From Takakia lepidozioides (lineage: Eukaryota; Streptophyta; Takakiopsida; Takakiales; Takakiaceae), in the NCBI GenBank assembly GCA_030704615.1, contig CM060733.1:63798001-63862000 (forward strand): DNA of 64,000 bases. The letters are read 5' to 3'. The number at the start of each line of letters is the position of its first letter. Position 1 is the stretch's first letter. Below are positions 34,701-45,786 of the stretch, piece by piece. Under the pieces are notes generated by a model that was not told the DNA's origin, searched no databases, and saw nothing but the letters and a program-made list of their open reading frames with translations. A program made the position numbers and the translations under genes.

Positions 34701-37144
34701 CCATCTTGAACTGTTGTGCTTGTGTGTCCAGCTGCTCTTGCGCATTCGTCATTACCTGTGGAGATTCTCCATCAGATCGCTTTCCTGAAAAAATACAATG
34801 AATCCACCCCCTACAAGAGTAGAAGCGCCAAACGAAGCGTGGGGAAGTACCTGAAACCACCATGTCATGCGGTTCATCCACATGTCGAATGTCGGGTCAG
34901 ACAGTTTGTCCGGTTTGGGGAAGCTCCACATGTCCCTTGTACTTTGGGAACCATTCCAGATTTGGAGCCACCGGGTCTGTCCAACCACCCAGCATATTCG
35001 TAAGCGCCAAACACCACAAAAACGAGTTGTTGCCACCACAATTTGGTTAAGAATGTATCACCTTTTCTGTTGCATCCACACAGGATGTGGCTAGACGATG
35101 GAGCTTTTCCAATGTGATCGTGGGCTTCAGAGCGCGGGAGTAGTGCTTCCCCACCTCCACCAGAAAGTCGGCACCAAGGGCGGGATCAGCTATGGCCACG
35201 TACTTTACCATCCGCGACTTGTACTTTATGCGGGCCCTGGCCTCCGCAGCTTTGAGATACGATTCGAGTGCTGGGAGGGTTAGATTCTTCTCCTCTGACT
35301 CCATGTAGAACCTCCGCGCATGTGCCAAATCCTGCTGAATTTTCGTCTGTCAAGAATGCGCACATAAGATTAGAGATCCTGCTCAACACTTTTTCTTCTA
35401 TTGGGGGAGGAGAGACAGATTAGCTCAACAAAACAGTCAGGAGCTTTACCCGAAATATGTAGTCCACCATGGCATCCATGCTCAGCCTATACCAGGTTCT
35501 GTCTACCTTTGCCTTCGACTTGCGCAGGAGGTCGACACTGAGCGAATTGGCAAAACTCTTGCACCCCCTGCTTCCCGACATCCTTCACTCGGAAGAGCAT
35601 ATTGGACAAGTTGGTGGCAATGAAGGCATTCTCAGTCACCCTGCAATGCCACATTTCCATCAAACAACACTGAAATGGGAATTTTGAACAAATATGAGGA
35701 TTCGCAATGAAATGACTTACAAATTTTGGGTCCAAAAGCAAGAGGCGTTGTAACTTACGAGTTGATGTCCGCCATTGTAGCTTTGAGAAGACTGCGATCT
35801 TTGGGCCCTGCAACCTTGAGCACAACACACTCCACGGCGAAATGCCAATTGAGGTCGTTGGGGTGGGCTTCGGCTATGTGCTCCATCCATGCCAGGAGGC
35901 GATGATTGCCGTCCCACACGTAAAACATCTTTCCGGACAAGTGCTGGAAAAGAGGATCAGTAGCAATCGATCTCTCGAACTCCTCATTTCGCCTTTGCCA
36001 ATGGGGACCCCATTTGTCCACCTCATCGGAAGTGTGGGCACGGGAAGCTCCGTGGTCGTTCTCAATGGAAACGTAAAATGCGGCAGACCCCATTCGATAT
36101 CCATCCCGGAAAGAGAATTTCAGCTTGTCGATATCGCCTGGGAGGGCAGGTCTACCACCTGCAAAGACACCAAGCGGCAAAGGGGATTTCGAAGCTTGGC
36201 CGGGTACACCATGCCCCCCAGCACCCTGCCAATGTTGTTGTGGGTTGCCTCCAACATCTTGGCAGCGGCCAACTTCATATCCGCCTCCGACATGATGTCT
36301 GCTGCAGAGGGGTTCTCCGGCAGCCCACCAGGACCGCCAAATCCAGCCTGTATGTTGCGGGTTTGGGGCCTGGGGATGTCCGGGAGGATGTCATCCTGGT
36401 CAGAAATCTCGGTGTCGTCCTCCTCAACATGGTCAACCACCGGCGAAACCACCTCGAGCACTCTCCCCGTCTCTACTGCCATCTCCCCGGCTTCACCTCG
36501 AACTTGCACAATCCGTGCTCTTTGTGGTGTTCTTTCCTCTCCTCCACTCTCCACCGTATGGGTAATTGCGGGGGCTGCTCTTGTCCGCGATGGTGTAACC
36601 GGTGTGTTACTGCCTCTTTGTGGTGTCTTGGAGGGATCCACCGTCTCTGTGCGTCCCTCGCTTACATGGGCATCTGTCATTTCGGCACCCCTGGCCTCTT
36701 CAGTGGCCTTTTCTCTTTCCTCCTGGCTAGCCTTCTGTCTCGCTTGTTCTTTTGCCCTCTCTTTTTCCCTCTCACGGGCTTTCTGTTTCTTACTAGGGCT
36801 AGCAGCAGGGGAGCCCTCCAGGACGACCACCTTTGATTGAGGAGAACTGACACCCTCGCGCGCACTGCTCATTCCCCCTCCGCAGCCCGTGACGGCTCTC
36901 TCGCCGGGGATTGTATGTGTTTGGCTTTCTTCTTCTTCTTTGCGTGGGCGGGCCCTACTGCATGTGCATCAACAACCTCCATTGTCGGATCTGCTGTCCT
37001 CACGTCCTCACGCCCTTCACCTGCCATGCCGCCTGCACCAACCTCCCCAATGCCTATTCTGTCGTACTCTCGCTGCAGGTCCTCCCGTCCACCAACAAAA
37101 GGTTTTAGTTTGCCCTCCCGCCCCAAGTTGGGCGATCCAAACAT
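31722..37144 (-). CDS. MULE cargo gene: ParB-like and methyltransferase-like protein (9 exons)
   Basis: Exon model: 37144-35759, 35640-35450, 35346-35062, 34976-34851, 34755-34541, 33980-32938, 32849-32585, 32500-32299, 32169-31722. All eight introns are GT-AG and adjoining phases agree, apart from single-base breaks inside exons near 36862, 36165, 35566 and 33760, each in or beside a short C or G run. About 1,380 codons. The start at ATG 37144 (MFGSPNLGREGK) is preferred over a GTG upstream. Parts: a basic, Lys/Arg/Glu-rich N-terminus; a ParB-like segment with KLKFSFRDGYR then WDGNHRLLAW (35755-36180); helical middle exons; a basic region; and a C-terminal segment WILDLTYGTG, joined across an intron to ASMWAGTLSDRHVFAFEPE. 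The last resembles motif I and the following acidic strand of SAM-dependent DNA methyltransferases. ParB plus N6/N4 methylase fusions are known in prokaryotic mobile elements. A clear DPPY-type catalytic motif was not found (only VDLPPG), so activity is unproven. No transposase features. Confidence 0.6.
33135..33155. repeat. Poly(C) run of 21
   Basis: A pure C21 tract on the plus strand (G21, coding Gly, in cargo-gene exon 6). Such a run is unstable and could alter the reading frame. Confidence 0.95.
33990..34480. repeat. GGCGCC repeats in cargo-gene intron 5
   Basis: Three or so units of about 165 bp. Each holds GGAAATTCGGCGCCATTTTCC and, facing it, AAAATGGCGCCGAATTTC, separated by GACTTAGCCATTTTGGG. 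The motif is the same one found in MULE subterminal regions. The splice sites around it (34541 donor, 33980 acceptor) are intact. Confidence 0.85.
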
Positions 37145-37174
37145 GCGATGAGTTGGAGCTGTCGATGATACCAC

Positions 37175-38160
37175 TAGCGTGCCGGGCTCGTCGTCACTCT
37201 GTCATTCCCAAAAATCGTGAGAACCAACATCGGAATGAAAACCACCATCCGCCACGAGCAGCGCAACCACCATCGCAACAATCGTGGAACAACAATGAAA
37301 ACAAAACAAAACCAAGTATGGAGTGCCATGGAACAACAATGAAAACAAATCCAACCAATGCCTAAGAATGACATGCACAAGCAGCCTTCTCCAGAGCTGT
37401 CGGCTTTGCACACGCATTGCAAACTATCTAAGGTTCACTCAACCAGTAACTTGCAAAAATCAACATGAAACACGATGAACAAATGAACACGAATTCCATA
37501 AGACGGGAAAACAGGGTGAAATGTTTTGAAGGCACTTCATCTGCTCAGACAATCTTCTCAGCTCGGCATGGATTTCCTTAATTCCGAGATGCAACCTGTT
37601 ATCTACAGCGAGGTGTGCACCCTGTCCTGGCAAGCAATTTGAATGCAACAACGACCTGGCTCCTTTCTAACCACTCTGACCTTGATCATTCTTCTCAACA
37701 ACTCGTGCTTTTGCGATGCAACCATGCGCTTCCAGGGCTGCCAGGCGGAAGATGTGAAAACAAACTAAAAAAACGAAGAAAACCGAAAGAGGAAGGGGCG
37801 GAACCTGAGAGTGCTCGGCTTCAGTTGGCGCGGGCTGGGAGCAAGACAATGGAATTTCTTGCTGGAGCTTAAGTTTGGCCATGCGAGAGGTTGGACGTCG
37901 CCCGTAGTACAAAGCCTTCAGCTTCCGCCGCGGTCTAGATGTGGGGTTTATCTCAGGAGAGCCACGCCCTTCTCCACGCGGCATAAGTCCCAGCAAAAGA
38001 AAAAAGATCTCGCAGTATGTGTGCGTACATGCCTCGAATAGAAGTTCATCCAATTTAGCATCAAGTTTCCAAGGCGTATCCGGGAAGCAAGCGTGGAATC
38101 CTTGTGTTGCCAGCCCGGTTCAAAACCGACGGCGGAGGACATTTAATGCGCAACTACGTC
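37175..38160. other. Region upstream of the cargo gene
   Basis: No firm gene. A minus-strand frame at 37820-37990 (MAKLKLQQEIPLSC) ends at a possible donor (CTCAG/GTTCCG) and could be an extra 5' exon or leader of the cargo gene. No start could be fixed. Confidence 0.3.
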
Positions 38161-38169
38161 AATCGCCCG

Positions 38170-38960
38170 CTGGATGGAAAAAATCGGCGCCGAATTTCCA
38201 TCCAGCGGATGAAGTATGACGCAACGAGGCCATCCCTCCGCCCGAGCCGTTCTCATCTAGAAGACGCGGGATGGAAATCCTGCGCCGCATTTCCATCCTG
38301 CAGGTAATTCGGAGCGCGGCCGGATGGAAAAACGGCGCCAAATTTCCATCTTGCAGGCAATTCGGAGCGCGGCCGGATGGAAAAACGGCGCCGAATTTCC
38401 ATCCCAGAGGTAATTCGGAGCGCGGCTGGATGGAAATCCGGCGCCGAATTTCCATCCCAGAGGTAATTCGGAGCGCGGCTGGATGGAAATCCGGCGCCGA
38501 ATTTCCATCCGCTAGGAAAGTCAAAGCACGGATGGATGGAAATCGGGCGCCGAATTTCCATCCTACAGGTAATTCGGAGCGCGGCCAGATGGAAAAACGG
38601 CGCCGAATTTCCATCCCAGAGGTAATTCGGAGCGCGGCCGGATGGAAATCCGGCGGCGAATTTCCATCCTGCAGGTAATTCGGAGCGCGTCTGGATGGAC
38701 ATTCGGCGCCGAATTTCCATCCGCCAGGAAAGTCGAAGCGCGGATGGATGGAAATCCGGCGCCGAATTTCCATCCTACAGGTAATTCGGAGCGCGGCCGG
38801 ATGGAAAAACGGCGCCGAATTTCCATCCTGCAGTTTATTCGGAGCGCGGCCGGATGGAAATCCGGCGCCGAATTTCCATCCTAGAGGTAATTCGGAGCGC
38901 GGCCGGATGGAAATTCAGCGCCGAATTACCATCCTGCAGGTAATTCTGAGTGTGGCCGCT
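38170..38960. repeat. 53-bp tandem array of GGCGCC palindromes
   Basis: About 13 units of 53-54 bp, each reading AATTCGGAGCGCGGC, then a dyad centred on GGCGCC (core GAAATTCGGCGCCGAATTTC, usually extended by ATGG and CCAT). Variant units with GAAAGTCAAAGC or GAAAGTCGAAGC recur 212 bp apart, i.e. every four units. Because the dyads are symmetric, several frames stay open on both strands; these are not genes. Confidence 0.93.
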
Positions 38961-39059
38961 TGTTTTTTTGGTCTTAAGAGACAAAACCTTATGTTTTAGA
39001 CACGGTTTTCAGGGAATTCTCGACTGGTTGAGAGAAATCTTTTCCATCCCTCGTAGTTC

Positions 39060-39915
39060 CTAAATGGAAATTCGTTGCCGAAATTCCATCTGGCCGCGAT
39101 TGCGATTAAATGCCGAATGGAAATTCGGCGCCGGTTTTCCATCTGGCCGCGTTCGCGATTAAATGCCGAATGGAAATTCAGCGCCGGTTTTCCATCCCCT
39201 CCGCCCGAGTCGACTTTATTCCGGCGCCCCCTGTTGGATATTCGGTGCCGAATTTCCGTCCGGGGGTTGTATTGTGACGGCCAGGTGCCAGCCTCTCCCC
39301 CCGAGCCGACTGCATCCGAACGGCCCCGGATGTAAATTCGGCGCCGTTTTCCATCCGTGGAGGTTTTTATGTCGGCCAGTTTTCGGCCTCACCCCCCGAC
39401 ACGCCTTCCTTTGGGGGGGGCCCGGATGGAAATTCGGCGCCAAATTTCCATCCGGGGGATGTTCTCTGTCGGACAGGTGCCGGCCTCTCTGCCCGAGGCG
39501 ACTTCATCCGGGCGGCCCCTGTTGGATATTCGGTGCCGAATTCCCGTCCGGGGGTTGTAATGTGACGGCCATGTGCCGGCCTCTCCCCCCGAGCCGGCTG
39601 CATCTGAACGGCCCCGGATGTAAATTCGGCGCCGTTTTTCCATCCGGGGAGGTTTTTATGTCGGCCACTTTTCGGCCTGACCCCCCGACACGACTTCCTT
39701 TGGGGGGGCCCGGATGGAAATTCGGCGCTGAATTTCCATCCGGGGAATGTTCTCTGTCGGATAGGTGCCGGCCTCTCCGCCCGAGTCGACTTCATCCGGG
39801 CGGCCCCTGTTGGATATTTGGTGCCGAATTTCCATCCGGGGGTTGTAATGTGACGGCCCGGTGCCGGCTTCTCCCCTTCAGCCGACATCATCCGGGCGGC
39901 CCCCACACTTTCCGA
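39060..39915. repeat. ~290-bp repeats containing GGCGCC palindromes
   Basis: Three partial to full units. The marker GTTGGATATTCGGTGCCGAA recurs near 39232, 39523 and 39810. Each unit holds several dyads of the same core. It precedes the transposase start. The same block occurs in reverse in MULE copy 3 (62150-63150). Confidence 0.9.
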
Positions 39916-40140
39916 CTGCATACCATTGGCAGTTATTGCGCAAAGACCAGGGGCCGCATTCCGGAAACAATGTTCATTAACCCTCTGACTGTGGATTTTA
40001 GAGATAGTTGGCTCCCTGGATTTGGATCAGGCTTCGTCGCTCGGACAAATCGGCACCGCATTCCTTCCCATCGGTGCATCCCCCTTCTACTAGGGAGCTT
40101 GCCCGCACGCCATCCTGGCAGTCTTGTGTGCACATCTCCC

Positions 40141-43100
40141 ATGGCGGAAAACCCGAGCGCTACAGTGTACTGCCCTCCTCACGAGCATAGAGCTTCATTT
40201 CCGTGCAGAGGGGACATCTGCCGTGTGATGGAGAAGTATCTGTGCGTTCGATACCACCTAAAACCGGGGTCGGTTGTTTTGGAGGAGGAAAGGAAGGACT
40301 CAAACGGCGTTGTTATCGAGAGTATTGTTGTGCTCCACGATGATTTCGGCGATGGCAGGGAATGGCGAGTTCCACCATCGGACAACGTCATATACAGGGC
40401 GGCTGGGGACTTCATTTGCCCACCAAATGCACCTTCTATCCTGGCGCCTTCCACGAAACAATCCGCGAATCAGAGAGTGGGTACCTCAAAGAGAGAAGTC
40501 CGCAACGAAGTAAATCCAGAGCCCAACCCATCAATGAAGACGAGCGAGAACCGGGTTGTTCACAACCTGTCCGACTCCGACGAGGTCATGGAAGTTCCGA
40601 GATCGTCCTGGAGATCAGGTAAGTCCTCAATGGAGGTCAGTGGACGAGGGAGTCATATTCCCAGCACGAGCACCGCAGTTCGATCCATTCTTGAAATTCT
40701 GCGAGGGCTTCACATGGATGGACACCGCTCGGAGCTGGCCGGGCTGGACTACAGCAAGTTCGCAATTAAATCAGTTACATGCCTTCCCGCAGACGTCGAC
40801 AGTAATATCTTCTTTGAGTTCCCTCCTCGGACGGACTACTCGAGGGCGTCCAGAATGTTGACAAATATGGATAGAAAACATGACGGTCATCCTTGGTGCG
40901 TCACCAAAACCACCAGCATGAAGATGCTCGATGGTGTGCGGGCGCGTTGCGGTGTTTCTCCCCAACTTGCTTCCATTTTAAATCCAGAGGTCACATGAAC
41001 GAGACCGATTGGACAGGCACAACTCATCAACCATTTCAAGCTCAGGAGAAGGTTCCAAACTCCACATTTAAGTGTGCGCATTGCAAAGAACCACCACACT
41101 GCATGTCTGTTTGTAATGCCAAGCAGTTCTATGTGTTGCACCGTTTCCCTGACCTCACCCGAGCTTGCATACACGTTGGTTCCCATTGTCACAAATTGGT
41201 GAGGGGGAACTCGCGGGAGGCTGCCCACGAGGCAAAGCAGCTCGCTCAGGAGGAGGTTAAGTTGAGACCGGGTGCCAAACCTAAACAGATACAGCTCCAA
41301 GCCGCCCATAAGATGGCATTGGCCAGAATTATATCGGAAGACGGCTCCGATAGAGTTCATATCGATGAGAAGGAAATGGAGGCATTGCTGGAGTCGGTGT
41401 CCCACGTCTGTTCACCGAATGTCCGAAACCACATTGTCTCATGCAAACAGAAAATTGGGCGTGGCTCGGATATGCACTCCATTCTGGAGGTGAAGCGACG
41501 ATGTGGATATGACTACATTCATGGAAGTAGGTTTCCAGGACAAGGGACTGAGGCAGATCGTTGTTTCGTATTCAAAATGTCCACGTGTGGGCCTGGCAGC
41601 GGCGTCGAACTGGTCGACAGGATGACGAGTGGGGACTTGTCAAACAGTTGGGTCATGTTCGACCATATCAACCGAATTACAAATCACCAGTGGGTGACAA
41701 TGGGTGCACATGTCTACGACACCCACTGCAGGATGCTAATGACAATTGCTATTTGTGAGATGAAAGGAGAGGACACACAATCGGAGATGCTTCTTTGGCA
41801 GGGAATAAACGAACAGATGGCCAAGGCGGGATTGCCCCCTCCCAATTTCCATGGTTTCATGGCGGACAACGCACAAGCAAATTGGGCTGCCATCCGAAGG
41901 GTGTACGGGCAAGACCCCAATGTTCCCATGGAAGGCAAGGAGAGATCTTGTGGGTTCCATTTTTTGCAGAGCCTTTCGCAGTACACAACCAGGCTCGTGG
42001 CGTCAGATTTCAGAGAGGAGCACCGTTCCATGTGTCTTGCGTGGAAGCGCGCTCCCACCTTGGATGATGCAAAGACACAGTTTGCATGTATACGGGCTTG
42101 GTGGACATCGTCACGTGCTGTAAGGAAATCAGACGAGGGAGCAATGGTCAGTTGGCTAGCATGATGGCATTATCGTTTCCTCTAGTTTGGCGACTATATG
42201 CAGGAGGTGAGTTGCACGAATTCGCGTTCCGTTGAATATTATTCTTGGCATTATTTGTAACTTGTTTGTAACCTCAACATGTGCTTGTGCAGGAAATGTG
42301 TCTCGACTCCGACACCGACATGCCCACGACAAACATGGCCGAATCAATGCATTCTTCCTGGCATGCCTCCTCTGCGGCGCATCTGGTGGACATCCTCACT
42401 GCCACAACGGAGGACATTGTGAGGTCAATTATGCAGCAATGCAGGTACAACGAGTTCTTGAAAGGGAAACAGTGGGGCTTGGGGCTGGAAAGGCATGAAA
42501 AGCTGATGCGGACTGCCTCCAGATCAAAGAATCCTCGGAAGTGGGCGGCGGCCTTGCGAGAGGGCCTTCGGGACACGCCATTGCTTCGAAGAGGCCAACA
42601 TTTGGAAGGAGATGTTCATACCCGTCCAGTGAGACGAAGACTTGACGAGGCACCTGGCGGGGAAGAGGATTCATGGCGAGCTGACAACAATATTCGCACG
42701 CTCCCTCGTGGTCCCGTGATGTTGCCCGAGGAGGTCTCGTTGAGCACCGCAAGTCCTGCACGTTCAAGATCGTCATCTCCTTTGAGCACATGGCACGTGC
42801 CCGAGGAACATAACGAGCCATCTGTAGTAACGCAATACAACATACCCATTGTGAAGACAAGAGTGTCGGAGTCACAGTGGAGAATTGCAAGGACATTGCC
42901 AACATTTCGAGGGAAGTGCTGCGCCATTCGGGTGGATACGAGAGCACGCTGTGGTGAGATGATTCGGAGGAACCCACACGGTGCTGTACCTGCACCTTGT
43001 TTCAGCGGCAAATTTTTGACTCCCACATTTGCTCACGCCACAACGCAGACGTTTTGGTTCTGTAGGCACGACATAATGACCTATGTATTTGGCAAGCCCA

Positions 43101-43711
43101 AGTACGGGATTCAGGGAATGCCGGAGCCTCCGGGCGTCTGGCCTGTTGCACCAGGTTGCAGCCTCTCTCAGAATGAGGCGGATGCTCTATCTGCAGCAGG
43201 ATTTCGAATGGTGCAACGCACAGACGTCCTGGCCCACGCATTTCCAGTTCCTCAGACCCAGCCATTGCAGACTGCTCGGTCCAGTAGAGACGGATTGGAC
43301 AATTCTGCACATCCCACAATGCAATTCGGAGGAGTGAAGAGACGACACCCTCCCAACAAGTTGAATGAGACTCGGATTGTCAATGCTCTTGGGATGGCTT
43401 GCACTATTCAGAGCTCCGTGGACGTACCTCCACCCGGCCTTGGGCGTGTTTATCGGATGGCAACGGCCGGCTCGGCTGTACGCGACGATGTATACACAAT
43501 TACGATTGGAGTGGAGCCGACTTGCAATTGTACGGACTTCTCGTTGATGGAAGCAAAGAAGGGTTCAAAGTATTATCCGTGCAAGCATCTGTATTACATT
43601 TACCTGAAGAGGTTGAGGATGAACGTGACTATTGATGACTTTATTCATGCACCGGCGTTGAGCGTGAACGAGCTGCACAAACTCCTCCTTAGGGATTCCA
43701 GAAATCATTGA
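40141..43711 (+). pseudogene. MULE transposase (copy 2), two exons
   Basis: Cut-and-paste transposase acting on the element ends. Exon 1 is 40141-42206 and exon 2 is 42293-43711, with an 86-bp GT-AG intron (donor GAG/GTGAGT) preserved in copies 1 and 3. The start ATG at 40141 reads MAENPSATVYCPPHEHRA. After an N-terminal domain come a zinc-like KCAHCKEPPHC, then the MULE DDE region: VYDTHCRMLMTIAICEMKG, GFMADNAQANWAAIRRVYG, then a C..H block (SCGFHFLQSLSQYT). The C-terminus has a SWIM zinc motif (CNCTDF..YYPCKHLYYIYLKRL, 43520-43610). Damage: a 22-bp deletion near 40942 shifts frame, and a Trp and a Gln codon have become stops near 42164 and 42183. Copy 3 lacks the deletion. Confidence 0.92.
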
Positions 43712-43859
43712 TGGGGCAAAGGGAATCCTCCATATGGATATTTTCAATTGCATTTTCATGTATCAGATTTTTTTTTGCAGTGTAATGAAATGCACCCCAA
43801 AACTCTTGGAATGAGGCAATATTCCATTCAAACTGAGATCCAATAGAAGCAGTTGTGGG

Positions 43860-44270
43860 GCCATTTCTGGAAAAATGGCGCCGAATTTCTCTATTTTGGG
43901 CCGAAAACTGGCTAAGTCCCAACATGCACTGGTACCCCTGTGTCTGGAAAAATGGAGCCGAATTTCCCTATTTTGGGCCGAAAACTGGCTAAGTCCGAAC
44001 ATGCTCGGGAATGATGTCTGGAAAAATGGCGCCGAATTTCCAGTTACATGGCCCAGAACTGCCCAACATCTGTGCAATCCCCGGCACCATGTACTGAAAT
44101 TCGGCGCCACATTTCCAAATTTTGGGCTTACACACCTGTCCTGAGGGGACCTATAGCCGCGGAATTCGGCACCATTTTTCGCCAAAGAGACCTATTACCG
44201 CGAAATACGTCGCGGTTCTTTCCGGTTACGGACCCTATTACCGCAAAATTCGGCGCCATTTTTGCACATG
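43860..44270. repeat. Subterminal GGCGCC repeats, right side of MULE copy 2
   Basis: Units of AAAATGGCGCCGAATTTC in both orientations, 50-110 bp apart, with CTGGCTAAGTCC spacers. The same block in reverse occurs in MULE copy 1 at 9220-9560. Confidence 0.85.
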
Positions 44271-44458
44271 TCGCTGGGAATTGGCATGAGCGGAAGACGA
44301 AATATCATGAGCACAACTCTCAAAACTACAATTTTCCCTTCAAGGTGCCGAATAATATATTTGATTTTTCTGACACATTGCATTAAATTAATGTTTTATA
44401 ATGTTTTTTATTTTCGAAATTTGTACTTCTGCTCATGAAAACCGATTGTCTTGCTACT

Positions 44459-44496
44459 CCGCTCATGCCGCTCATGCTCATGAAATAGCTAACCTC
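44459..44496 (-). repeat. Right terminal inverted repeat of MULE copy 2
   Basis: Read inward: GAGGTTAGCTATTTCATGAG followed by CATGAGCGG motifs. It is identical in form to the left end of MULE copy 1 (8995-9040). Followed by the 9-bp duplication at 44497-44505. Confidence 0.87.
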
Positions 44497-44505
44497 GTTG
44501 TGGTG

Positions 44506-45612
44506 TGCTATGGCTTGAAACATTTCTAACAACTAGTGTGATCAAGTTATGATGGCCTCCTGAGCTCTGAATTTTCTTAAGGTTGTGGTCTTGTTGTTCA
44601 AGTTTCCAAACGTTCCAATACTCAGATGGGCCTATCTCCTTGCCAATTGCTCCAGTTGTGGTGTGCTATGGCTTGAAACATTTCTAACAACTAGTGTGAT
44701 CAAGTTATGGTGGCCTCTTGAGCTCTGAATTTTCTTAAGGTGTTGTGGTCTGGCCCCCAACAGATCTGCACTTGTTGTTCAAGTTTCTGGACGTTCAGGT
44801 ACTCAGATGGGCTTATCTCCTTGCCGGTTGCTCCAATTGTGGTGTGCTATGGCTTGAAACATTTCTAACAACTAGTGTGATCAAGTTATGATGGCTTCCT
44901 GAGCTCTTAATGTTCTTAGGGGTTTTGGTCTGGCCCCCAATAGATCTGCACTTGTAGTTCAAGTTTCCGGACGTTTAGGTACTCAGATGGGCCTATCTCA
45001 CGCCTATCTCCTTGCCAATTGCTCCAATTGTGGTGTACTATGGCTTGAAACATTTCTAACAACTAGTGTGATCAAGTTATGGTGGCCTCATGAGCTTTGA
45101 ATTTTCTTAAGGGGTTGTTGTCTGGCCCCCAACAGATCTACACTTGTAGTTCAAATTTCCGGACGTTCAACTATTCAGATAGGCCTATGTCCTTGCCAAT
45201 TGCTCCAATTGTAGTGTGCTATGGCTTGAAACATTTCTAACAACTAGTGTGATCAAGTTATTTGGCCTCCTGAGCTCTAAATTTTCTTAAGGGGTTGTGG
45301 TCTGGCCCACAACAGATCTGCACTTGTAGTTCAAGTTTCCGGACTTTCAACTATTCATATGGGCTTATCTCCTTGCCAATTGCTCCAATTGTGGTGTGCT
45401 ATGGCTTGGAGAATTTCTCACAACTAGTGTGATCAAATATTATGGCCTCTAGAGATTTGAGGGGTTGTGGTCTGGCCCCCAACAGATCTGCACTTGTTGT
45501 TCAAGTTTCCGGACGTCCAGGTACTCAAATGGGCCTAGATGTTCTTGCCAATTGCTCCAATTGTGGTATGCTATGGCTTGACACATTTCTAACAACTAGT
45601 GTGATCAAGTTA
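44506..45612 (+). repeat. ~180-bp tandem array, right part
   Basis: About six units with the motifs listed for 30831-31495. Spacing of CCTATCTCCTTGCC is mostly 180 bp, with one local duplication near 45000. Units contain TTTCTAACAACTAGTGTGAT. Confidence 0.88.
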
Positions 45613-45786
45613 TATCATTGCCGTGTTATACCTGAAGGATTGTGGCGGGTTGAGGTGAATGATATCTATATTGCCAATTGTGTCTTGCCTCACCCTAACG
45701 TGGAAGAGGTCCCACCGCAAACAATGTTGGAGGATGTTGTCGGTCTGAATTGTCTTTGGCCAGAGAAGAACATGAAGAGAGCTTAG
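45613..45786 (+). pseudogene. C-terminal fragment of a transposon-associated plant protein?
   Basis: A frame reading HCRVIPEGLWRVEV..LPHPNVEEVPPQT..VVGLNCLWPEKNMKRA ends at 45786. The pattern (an EGxWxVxV segment followed by a G..xWP block) recalls a domain seen next to CACTA-type transposases in plants. The link is weak, and the N-terminal side is array sequence. Confidence 0.3.

Larger units (their letters stand above)
31505..44496 (+). mobile_element. 13-kb Mutator-like element (MULE copy 2) with cargo gene
   Basis: Terminal repeats share GCTATTTCATGAGC plus CATGAGCGG reiterations. A perfect 9-bp duplication GTTGTGGTG flanks the element (31496-31504 and 44497-44505). Intact units of the surrounding array have this 9-mer once, which confirms the insertion. 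The element is 12,992 bp. Inside, from left: cargo gene on the minus strand, palindrome arrays, transposase on the plus strand, subterminal repeats. The transposase is broken, so this copy needs a helper to move. Long MULEs with extra genes are known (MuDR, VANDAL), but the gene set here is not one I recognise. Confidence 0.9.

Noticed and set aside
38159-38999. Multiple overlapping open frames on both strands (repeats of the type MEIRRRISI)
   Set aside because: They arise from the tandem palindromes, which keep several frames open at once; no start, domain or codon signal supports a protein.
39163-40140. Extension of the transposase frame upstream through the repeat block
   Set aside because: The 5' part is palindromic repeat translation. 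The same frame is not kept in copy 3, so ATG 40141 is the better start.
8995-44496. One giant inverted-repeat element from 8995 to 44496
   Set aside because: The ends match in inverse, but a proper left end with a matching 9-bp duplication exists at 31505. The two ends belong to separate MULE copies.
30831-45612. ~180-bp array as centromeric satellite
   Set aside because: The unit length fits, but only about ten units are present and they relate to a PPR gene end; there is no evidence for centromere function.
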